The notes beneath the pieces were generated by a model that was not told the DNA's origin, did no database searches, and worked only from the letters and a program-made list of their open reading frames with translations. Shown here piece after piece: positions 55,225 through 64,000 of a stretch of DNA of 64,000 nt. The stretch lies in NCBI GenBank assembly GCA_030062745.1, contig CP099851.1:5891661-5955660 (forward strand), in the 5' to 3' direction. The stretch's first letter is position 1. Every line of letters starts with the position of its first letter. The stretch comes from Capitulum mitella (taxonomy: Eukaryota > Arthropoda > Thecostraca > Pollicipedomorpha > Pollicipedidae). Both the position numbers and the translations under genes were made by a program.

Positions 55225-55430
55225 TGGGCCTGACTTTCCCAGGCGCCCAGCTGCCAGAGGGATGTCCACCTGGCCAATTAATGGATTTAGCTTCTAAAAT
55301 TGACGAGAGAAAACGATCCAAAGTGGTTAAAAATTGCTCTCCGTCGGAAAATGAGGTCAGAAAAACCGGAGATGGGACGGCCAACCTGACTTTCCCGGGC
55401 GCCCACCTGCCGGACGGTGACCATCTGCCC
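55225..55430. repeat. Diverged direct repeat of about 60 bp, 156 bp apart
   Basis: CCTGACTTTCCCAGGCGCCC and CCTGACTTTCCCGGGCGCCC, each followed by GCTGCCAG or CCTGCCGG and a CATCTG or CACCTG-type word. Confidence 0.7.
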
Positions 55431-55461
55431 AGGAAAACAAGCCCAGACTGCACAAGATTAA

Positions 55462-55655
55462 CCCTATTCCCGGCAGGGAGGGCTGAATCCGCCCCCCTTG
55501 TGTTTTTTGCTTGCCAATTTCAGGCTTTTTAACGCAGCTTCACGACACTTGGTGCTTTTCCTAGCTATTCTTTCTATGTGCTGTGACAAAATTTCAAAAT
55601 TCTGTTTTGCTCAGGGGCGGAGCCAGGCAACGTTTTTGGGAGGCACCGCAGTATG
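55462..55655. mobile_element. PiggyBac-like family A, truncated left end
   Basis: TTAA at 55458-55461 then CCCTATTCCCGGCAGG, TTTTTTGCTTGCCAATTTC, TTCCTAGCTATTC and GGGGCGGAGCCAGGCAACG, as in the other family A left ends. Similarity stops near 55655 and no right end follows. Confidence 0.85.
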
Positions 55656-56759
55656 ATTTTTGAATGATATTGATATTGAATTTGGGAACAAAATTGCATG
55701 TTGATTAACTGGACGGGGCATGTTTCCATAGCCTCCGCCCCCAGTGGTTACATTTATGCCAAGTGCATTGATATTTTACATAAATGTAGGTTTAATGGTC
55801 TGGCCATAGGGATCAATTGTAACACTGTTACATTTGATCCCAGCACAAATGTTACAATTGTCCCCGTCAACCCACGCCATCTTTGAGACAAAAATGACGC
55901 AAAACAAGGCGGCATGGGCGGCAACTGATGCCCTCATTTTTTGACCAGGTACCCCCACCCACCCCACACAAACTCTTACACCCGTATCTAGTAAGATACA
56001 TGAATGAGCTGATCATATTAAAAAATAAACAAAGTTACAATACACTCTAAAAAAACACAATTGTGAACAGCACCATCGACTCACCCACCGCACCGGCCCG
56101 AAACCCCGTGAGGCAAAGGAACAGCTTACTGCGCATGTCCAGTAGTGCCTCCAGCGTCATCCATCTGTAAGTTTCGAAGTAAACGCTTCTGTTACAATTG
56201 CCCCGTGTTACATTTGACCCCGGTCTCCCCTATGCCAAAAGATGTTGCTGACCATTCAGAATCCTCCATGAAACCAGTCAAGGACTCTTACAACACTGCA
56301 CTCAGCACATCTGCACCAGCACAGTCACAAGCACACTTACAAATGGCACAACTGACAAGCTGAGGGCAAATCAAGTAAACCAAAAGATTACTTGGCTTTG
56401 TAAGCATTGCACAGGAATCCATATATGAACCGAATAATGAGAGATACACATTATCTTCATGTTAAGCATTCTGCACACCTATGTTAAAATGGAGATAGTT
56501 CATCCGAGTATATATCACACAGTGTGGGCTGTGTGCAGAAACATCTCCAGCAGGCAATATTAAGATGTTCTTACCATTCAGAAACGTTTAAGACGTGTCG
56601 GGAGTAACGTGAGTTTGCATGTATAAATGGACTGGAAGACCAAAGCAAACCCTTCAGTTTTGCTAAGAACCATCATTACTTTGAGCTTCACGCATAATGC
56701 TGCAGCATAAATGTCTGAGGTGCGTCGTAATCGCTGCGTTAGCTCGGTAAGTCGGCAAA

Positions 56760-57230
56760 CTACCGAGCTAAGTGGTCGCAAATGTGCTTATGAACGGGGC
56801 TCTGGCGTTTGCGACACTTCTTGTCTTTCGCAGAACACTGCTCATCCAGGGCCTTGTGCTCCGGCTTATCGCAAGCAAAACAAAAGCCACACTTTCTGCC
56901 ACGGTCCGGTTCATCTACCTTCCTCGCATTCTGGGAGGTAAATGCAATCTGGGCGGGTGGTAGAAGAGCTGCGCCGTGTGGACGTGCAGCTGGCTCCTTG
57001 ACGGTCACGTGTTTCTGCTGACTATGGTCAGCAGAAAATCAATGCCGAATGCCGAAAATCTACTGCGGTGTCCAGCCGAAACAGCGTCAGGTTGTTGAAC
57101 AGACGCTTATCAGGTAATCGACCAGGCAGACATCCTTCAATGAATTGATCGCGCACCATCTCGTCACGTGCGTCACCAGATGAGCACTTCTGAACAGCCT
57201 CTTCCCAATTCAGCAGGGAGATGAGCGCCG
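56760..57230 (-). mobile_element. Ty3/gypsy-like gag remnant with zinc knuckle
   Basis: Minus-strand frame 57230-57055 reads WEEAVQKCSSGDARDEMVRD then QFIEGCLPGRLPDKRL, typical of gypsy-type gag (D-MVRD). After a frame break, 57008-56780 encodes RKCGFCFACDKPEHKALDEQ then CSAKDKKCRKR, resembling C-CG-H-C-A-C knuckles. Broken frames and absence of pol mark it as a remnant. It may or may not belong to the same insertion as the protease fragment at 52840. Confidence 0.75.
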
Positions 57231-58411
57231 AGTCCTCTGTTCCGGCTCGTAACCGTCCCTATCAAAATCACGTTTTCGGGTGTCGTCAGCGACGTCACGA
57301 CCCTCGACCAATGGGAGGCCGGTGTGGGCCGGCCGTCAACTGGCTAACCGGCTGCCGGCTGTTTACTTACGACGAGTTTCGACGTGGGCAAGCGTCGGGC
57401 ATGATCTGCTTGTTTTTTTTCGAATTTGATTATATCACCATATGCCATTTTACATTTTCGTGGATCCTTTTAGGCTGGCTTTGGCGAGGGGTTAAAAACT
57501 GACAGTGCTTTGAGGGCTGGGACAGCTTACAGGGATGTTGCAGGAGTGGGAGGTCTTGCCAGGCGACCGAACCTTAGCAGGATCCTATATTGGGCCATGG
57601 GTAAGATTGGTGTGGAGTAGACCGTAAAAAGCCGTCAGTTTTGGACTAGGCTATTGTTCCATATGTTAGGCTTCTCTTGTATTTATCATGGTTAATGTCG
57701 AAATAACGTAAAGGTGCTCGACTCAACCCTATTCCCGGCAGGGGGCTGAATCCGGCCCCTCGGGTTTTTTGCTTGCCGATTCCAGAGTTTTTGACGCAGT
57801 TTTACGAAACATGGTGACTTTTCCTAGCTATTCTTTCTACGTACTGTCACAAAATTTCCCGTAATTCTATTTTGCTCAAGGGCGGCGCCAGGCAACGTTT
57901 TCAGGAGGCACCTCAGGCCATTTTTGGCCCTGTTAAGAGTAAAAGGGAAATGACTGTCAAAAAAAGCGTTGTTGAGATAGAACTTAGAAATTTATATGGA
58001 TGTATAGATGAATGAATGGGATGATGTATAGGTGAATCATTGGGAAACATACAGATACAATTTTGTTCATCTGAGGTCACTTCACAAGGTTAAGCTCAAG
58101 GTCAAAAGTAAAGAATTTGGTTTCCATAGCAACAATTTTGGTGCTATTTTTTCAAATACCAAACCCAGGAAATATATGACGTAGAAGAGTGCTCTCTACT
58201 TGTGTACCAAGTTTCAGCCCGATATCAGGCCGAGTCATGGAACTATGACCTAAAATGTCAGTGAGCATACCCCTGTATCACAAAAGCCGTAAAATGAAAT
58301 TTTAGAAATAGAGTGAATTCAAATGCTTGGGAACGTTTTCAGATAATATTAAATGCGCTCGAGATCATTCCAAGTGACTCTAAGGTGACTGAAAGTCATT
58401 TACGGTAACAG

Positions 58412-59859
58412 GCAATGCTAAAAAAAGACGGTGTCCTGGGAATGGCGTCAACGACCAAGTATTTGCTAAATTGGCGACCACAACCAGAAATAAGTGCCCT
58501 TTAAAACACGCCCCTTCCGATCATTTGATATGTGCCTAGGAAATACCATTCCTGAGTAAGCCTGGATTTAGGTACGGTCATTTAGTTGCTTCAAAAACAT
58601 ATTTGGGCTGTTCCGATGGTACTGCCAGCTCTGTTGCCAGTCGCACCTACCACTTTTTCTCCTGGGAATTTCGTCCCACACCGGACACCGCTCTTCTGGC
58701 GATCACATGAGTTAAACCAATGACATTCCATGGTCGTCAAAAGCGGTGACGAGAGGCCAACCGGTGTTCGTCGTGGTCGGCACCGAAAAAGCTAGTTGTA
58801 AGCCTTGGGCGCCTTGGTAGAATACGCGGATCGTCCATGGTGTAGATTTTAAATTCCAGTGTTTGTGTGGGCAGTCGAACTACCTCGGAACTGCATTGCA
58901 CGTCGTAAGTGGGGTGGTGTGAACACCAAGAAAAGACAAAGCACAGAGGAGAAAACTGTGGGCGATGCGAGGGTAAATGGCAAGAAGAGGGTGAGGAGAA
59001 AGTGTGTATGTGGCCACGAAGGATGTTCATGGTCAGGTACCGAGCAAAGGATATATAAACATACAAAGAACAAGCATGAGGGAGATGAGCCAATGAAGAT
59101 ATTTCCGAAAAGCCAGTTTGCTCTCGGAGGACGCTGGTCATGCTGGATAAGACTTGAAGGTCTGTGCCCAGTGCCTACTCAGTTTGTGAACATTTGATTT
59201 TTCCGGCGTTTTTTATTTTAGTTTTTTTATGTGGAAAATGTCTTTCAGTTACTGACATTAAATAAAATAAAAATAATGACCGTTATGCACATTTTGGATA
59301 ACTCCTGCTTGTGCATTCAAGATGAATAATGATATCGTCACATGATGCTCACTTTCCTGACAAAGCTTTGACTTGTGTGTATGTAGTACCTAAGTCTGAA
59401 CCTTAAATTATCAAAATCTGGCAATGTTCTTGGAGCGCATATTTCAATTTATTCTTGGTTTTTGTACAACTGCAATATTTGCATTCCCAAAACTACTATG
59501 ACCGAACTCATTCTTCCTACCCTGCTCTTAGAGCCGTGGAAAGTGATTGTTGATCGAAAAAAAGGATCTGATTTTTTCAACACAGATACTTTATATGTCA
59601 GTGCTTCCTTTCTTGTAGAAAACGTTGATGCAGACGTCTCATCCATAGAACATGAAATGGAATTGGCAGCAGGTCAATCTGGAGATTCAGTCTGGAGAGA
59701 AGGGTTTTTGTCTCCTTGGGTGCTACATTTGGCACAGTTATGCCCCTTTAAAAATGACAAGAGTCCCTCTCTCCCCTCCGACAGGGAGACCAATTTTCAA
59801 AACTTGTATCCGTTCGGCGACCATCGATGGCTTTTTTTGAGCCCTGGTAAAAGGCCGTT
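58412..59859. mobile_element. Insertion within family A copy 4
   Basis: A 1.45-kb AT-rich segment absent from the related copy at 22242-23451. It contains a Cys/His-rich reading frame (58859-59197) followed by an A-rich polyadenylation-like stretch near 59256-59270, and a second open frame (59462-59881). It could be a nested element, or part of a longer parental element. Its exact ends are not resolved. Confidence 0.55.
58859..59197 (+). CDS. Cys/His-rich reading frame, possible zinc finger, within the insertion
   Basis: About 113 codons without an ATG at the left end. The centre reads KKRVRRKCVCGHEGC then WSGTEQRIYKHTKNKHEG, giving a C-x-C-x4-C and H-x4-H arrangement after a basic stretch, which resembles DNA-binding fingers of transposon proteins. 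No family can be named. TGA/TAA-type polyadenylation sequence follows. Could be a fragment or chance. Confidence 0.3.
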   Translation: MFVWAVELPRNCIARRKWGGVNTKKRQSTEEKTVGDARVNGKKRVRRKCVCGHEGCSWSGTEQRIYKHTKNKHEGDEPMKIFPKSQFALGGRWSCWIRLEGLCPVPTQFVNI

Positions 59860-60414
59860 AGTTGATCTGAAGAACATGTGACCATGGCAGTCCCCCTTTT
59901 TCATTTCCCTGGTGCCACCTATCTTAACATTATTCAAACATTGATACAATTTGTACTCCTTGAACATAACATGACTAGCAGAAGCCAAAAACGTGTTTTT
60001 TTAACTTTTTTGTTGATTCAGTGTTTGAAAAATTAGTCTTGTTCTCAAAACTCTGTGAATGCATATGAATTTTCTTAAAATGTCAAATGTATGTACCAGT
60101 GGTAAAAGTCCCATTAATAATATCTCGATTCATGCAAATTTAATCAAAATCGGTCCATAAACAACAGAGTTATAAGAAGTCCAAAAATGTCTCCCATTTT
60201 GACTTTTTTGGCCTCTGTATCCACCCCTTTCCAAAAATTTCAGAAACTTCCTTTTTTGAAATGTAGACGTCATGGCAAATCAATTGCGGTTTGTTGCGAT
60301 GAAATCGGGCGAGAAGCTCTCGAGATCCCAGCGGGGGCCGAATCCGCCTCGCCCCGTTCCCCCCCCCTTGCCAAGGATCGGCCATACCGTCTAGCTCTCC
60401 GAGAATAGGGTTAA

Positions 60415-61250
60415 TACTGTCCGCATATTGGGTGGGCGGTGTCATGTCGCCCGTGAGGTCACGCCAGACGCTACTTTGGCCGGACGGTCTCACCTGGGCT
60501 TCTAGGGCCTTGCTCTGGTCGCCGAACACATTGTCTGAACTTGGTCTTTTCGATACGAGCATCTGAATCTTTCACGAAGTCTTTGAAAGATGTCCAACAG
60601 TCGGGTCGTGCACGGACGGTGTACGTGACTGACTTGAACTGTCCTCTTACGCCGGACCAGTCGACGACTCGACTGCCCGAAACAGTCGGCGAGCCTGTGC
60701 TCGCACTAAATGCCACAGGAGCGCTCTTCGCCTGGCTGCAGACCGGTGCGCCCGTCTGCGTGCCTCGCCACACAGCAGGAGCTCAGCGTTTCACTGCCTC
60801 CAAAACAGGATCAGCTTCTGGCCGGGGCTGAGCCAGTACTCACCGGGTGGCGCCACCTGGAACATCTCGGTGTTCGTCACCGATGTAATATCGCGGATTC
60901 AGCTCTCTAGCGCTGCTCATTCTGTGTCGAGTTCGAGGCTAACAGGTTGAGGCATTTCTCAAGCTTGATATTCATACCTTTTGTTGACCATATGACAGTA
61001 CAAGTACTTACAACACGTTTTCGATTTCGGTTCCAGTGAGAAAACATTCCAGAAACGAAAAAGAATAAAAGGATTTTTAGATACAGCCGAATGAATAATC
61101 GAACTTTCTTGCAAGATAATGCATACGCAACTAATGCAGCAGTTCTTTTTGCAGTCATGCAGCATTTCTTCGCAGTGTGACCTTTGGCGGTTTTATGCAG
61201 ATTTCATCTTTGCCAGGAAACTGGAGGCGTCCGTTTGACGCTCTGGATGA
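60415..61250. other. Stretch without recognised genes
   Basis: 60420-60900 is CpG-rich with a 97-codon plus-strand ORF (60541-60831) and an overlapping minus-strand ORF, neither with a recognised domain. 60900-61250 shows nothing. Confidence 0.45.
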
Positions 61251-61254
61251 CCGT

Positions 61255-61440
61255 GTAGCAGATTTTTAACTGCCTGCGTGATAGCTGAACTAGTGACGAC
61301 CTCGCTCGTGCCAGTCTTCCCCGCGAGTCAGTCACAGAGCAAGTTTTCTAAGTCAAACTTCTGTTCACTTCAGTCATCCACCAAACACCGACACCAACAC
61401 TACACAGGGATCCTTCCACTATGGCTTCAAAATCACAAGA
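61255..61440. repeat. Dispersed repeat, copy 2 (partner at 17720-17925)
   Basis: TTAACTGCCTGCGTGATAG, GACGACCTCGCTCGTGCCAG and TCAAAATCACAAGAG occur in the same order as in copy 1. A TATA box and two inverted CCAAT boxes lie directly to the right. Confidence 0.75.
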
Positions 61441-61464
61441 GGCTACGTGCCGACGAGCGGGACT

Positions 61465-61597
61465 CTATTTATACTCCCTGTAAAGGGAAACGATCTGGGC
61501 CAGGAGGTACAAAATTGACCTGATGTCAACCAATGAGAGACGCTAACGTCATCAAACAAGGAACGTATACCGGTGGCGTGAGGGGTTCTAGACCAAT
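61465..61597 (-). promoter_or_regulatory. Possible minus-strand core promoter: TATA box and two CCAAT boxes
   Basis: TATAAATAG reads on the minus strand at 61473-61465. CCAAT (plus) at 61530-61534 and 61593-61597, both within CCAATGAGAG, give CTCTCATTGG twice upstream of the TATA box for minus-strand transcription. Such transcription would run through the dispersed repeat at 61255-61440. No coding start follows. Confidence 0.4.
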
Positions 61598-61639
61598 GAG
61601 AGTGGGCGACCTTGTGTAGCGATCTCAACAAACATCAGC

Positions 61640-64000
61640 CGCTAGTCTGCATTGCTTGATAATGAATGCCATTAAGAGCAACACTTCCATTGATGAAGGC
61701 GATCTTGGACATCCGAAACGCCTTAGTCTATGACATGGACATCCCAGACGCCTTTGCCTGTGACGTCGAACTCGGCCTTGAACGGCTGAACAGTGGGACC
61801 GTTTTACAGATGGAGATATTTACAGGAATGATTTAGAATTTTAGTTCAAACTACTTTAGACCCGAAGAATGTTTTGGGGGTGGAAAAATAATTTTGCTAC
61901 AGACCGGTATGGGGACGTCGGTCTTTGAAAAGGTGTTCAGCGCTCTGTGAAAATGTGCGGGATGGGTTAAATTGACTTGGGGGTCATCCAGAGGTCACAG
62001 ACGGAGGTCACTAGTTTGTTCGTGGTACTCCGCCTTTGAAAGAAGAAAAAGATTGAAGTATTGTATGTGCCCGCTAATTGGGCCCATTTCAAGGATTTCA
62101 TTGTAACTAAAGCTCCTTGAAACTTTCTTTTTGGGAATGTCCAAGTCAAAGGATTCTGAAAACATGTAATGTATGACCCGTTATCTCGGACGTCAAATTT
62201 GACCCAACGCTCGAAATATGAGACCAAGCTACCTATCGCATACTGCAATGCAAACTCCAGTCTCGGTCTGCATTGCATTGCGATTGGCCAACTGTGGGTA
62301 AAATGCCCACTTTTGAGTCTCTGACATGATCTGCGACGTCATGAATCACCTACAAGTTAAAAAATGCCATGTCGCAAGATTTGCGGCTTGGCGCCACCGA
62401 TTGCCGATTAAACCAGTCAAATCGGGAGACTGGTTCTTGAGATAGACGGGGGTGGAGTTATCCCTCCAATCCACGGAAGGCGGCGAAATACCCCAATCAA
62501 TGCCGGGTCCATCTGTTTGATTCCTTTCAAGCGCAACGTGCCAGGAGAAGACTCAGAAAACCAGGTCCTGGTCGCAGGTCGCCGTCTCAGGTCCTGTTAT
62601 ATAGACTTGTTACAGGCAAACCTCGCCAGTGCGTTGTCATGACGCTGTATTTGCCATGCGGTATTAGGCAACCAACAGCTGGGCGCATTTTCTGGGATAA
62701 ACAAACACATTCAAAGCGACCAAAAGCATTTTCAGCAAAATCTCGGAAATGCGAAGGTCAGTTATTAACCGCAACGCATCGCACCTAACGCTAAGGCAAC
62801 AGCGTTACTTAGGATACATAACTCCCGAATTTCTTCGTTAAATGCTGGCGACAACAAAACTGCAACTACAACGTATCAGGGCGCAGGTACTAACGCGGTC
62901 AGGCGTAACAAACTAAGATAGGCATCGACGCCTTCTCACGCTAGACTATTCGAGAATGCCCCGGATTACACTACAGGCGACAGCTCAGCTGGCTAGAACA
63001 CGGCACGAAACATATGCTGAATAACGTGGTCATGTGCCTCTTGGACTAATCTCATCTCAGGGTCGTGGCAACTTGACGACGCCATTCGCCAGTCAAACTC
63101 AATCTCTGACACACTCCTCACGAACTCATTCACTGATATACTGATGACAAATTCAATGGCTATCTCGCGGAAAAAGGGTAGGCTCACTGTTTAGAGAGAC
63201 ATCGAACTGCAAAAGAGCAGCTCTACACCGATATTGTACCGCTGCCATACGGCCTTTGATTTTTGCATTGGCATAAAATGAATTATGATGTGTTTGTGAA
63301 ATGCGTTTGTCTTTAAAGCAAGCAACTTCCGTTGACAATGCTCATGAAATTTCCCGGAGCGCCCCAGGTTTTGACTAGTCAACGAAAGCATGGTCTTTTT
63401 GCAGCATCAAATTACGCGTTAACCCACATCGTGATGAACACCAGTTTAACATTTGAACGTCTTTTTTAAAAGGCGAGCATTTTTACCGGGAAGTCAAGCC
63501 GGAAGACAGTTTTGGTCTGTGATATTTCCGTGGCAGGTCCAATGCTTTTCACACACTGCTAACCAGCACTGCATTTGGGTTCTGGTTTCGTGATAATGAA
63601 ACGCAAAAATGCGACAAAAAGAAATGTGCGTTAGCCTGGCACGTTAAACTGGCATTTTCAACATTATTTGGACATTAGACAATTGCTAACATTACCCTGT
63701 ACATATACCATGCTGCCAATAAGGCAATCACACTCGAAATATCAACGGGCCAGTGAACTCTAATATCCCTACCAGGTTTTGTAGTTGGCCCTGTGTTCCC
63801 CTTCCGCGGCTTTAAATATTTTAAACCATGCTCTAACTTCGATTGAGTGACCAAAGAACGTGGACAATTCCAGAACGATTTCGCTTGAACCACAAATAAT
63901 AAAATTACCATTTCCACTGAAAACGACTAAAGACATATTCTTTTTATAAAAAGCATAAAAGAGGAGTATTGGCAGGAACACAACGCTGTGTCCGTGCGGC
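61640..64000. other. Stretch without recognised genes
   Basis: AT-richer DNA with only short ORFs. An imperfect inverted repeat around 62236-62283 (TACTGCAATGCA against TGCATTGCA) is the only structure seen. Confidence 0.5.

Larger units (their letters stand above)
57727..60410. mobile_element. PiggyBac-like family A element with a 1.45-kb internal insertion, copy 4
   Basis: Left CCCTATTCCCGGCAGG after TCAA (57723-57726); right GAATAGGG before TTAA (60411-60414). The left part to about 58411 and the right part from about 59860 align with copy 2 in order. The right end again has outer repeat, about 30-bp spacer and inner repeat. The segment between has no counterpart in copy 2. Confidence 0.85.

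Overview
The window is nuclear DNA of an animal, most likely an arthropod and perhaps a crustacean. Genes are split by GT-AG introns, the gene-bearing DNA is very GC- and CpG-rich, a short TTAGG-type repeat is present, and there are piggyBac-like and Ty3/gypsy-like remnants. The phylum is inferred; conserved exons, not long ORFs, identify the genes.

Layout. (1) 1-14 kb: a GC-rich plus-strand gene, the TMEM184B homologue (seven-pass membrane protein of the OST-alpha/DUF300 family). Its first three or so membrane segments lie before the window; seven exons plus a possible cassette exon run from 2611 to the stop at 10969. (2) 14.08-14.23 kb: the minus-strand C-terminal exon of a BRI3 (brain protein I3) homologue, convergent with TMEM184B. 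(3) 14.5-28 kb: repeat-rich DNA with two piggyBac-like elements, tandem duplications and microsatellites, and no gene I can name. (4) 28.2-29.0 kb: possible exons of an unidentified minus-strand gene. (5) 30.1-37.9 kb: the minus-strand homologue of ASPSCR1/TUG, nine exons from the UBL domain to the conserved C-terminal PKWFK motif; the first coding exon was not found. (6) 38-64 kb: repeat-rich DNA with two copies of a second piggyBac-like family, further copies of the first, gypsy gag and protease remnants, a satellite-like repeat and a 2.8-kb CpG-depleted block.

The most striking pattern is that six tandem arrays or duplications sit exactly on splice junctions, in all three recognisable genes. 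Each repeat unit consists of a few exon bases, the splice site and adjoining intron. They are: TMEM184B exon at 5300 (acceptor, 57 bp x 8), TMEM184B exon at 8756 (acceptor plus exon start, x 2), BRI3 exon at 14228 (acceptor, about 20 bp x 12-13), TUG exon ending 37669 (donor, 31-32 bp x 6), TUG exon ending 37144 (donor, 54 bp x 17, in frame) and TUG exon ending 33256 (donor, 36-40 bp x 5). The 54-bp array is split by a complete solo LTR with a 4-bp target duplication. I know of no described system matching this repeated seeding of minisatellites at splice sites.

The three genes have no obvious common pathway: TMEM184B is a membrane/endosomal protein, BRI3 a small lysosome-associated membrane protein, and TUG a UBX-domain tether and p97 cofactor.
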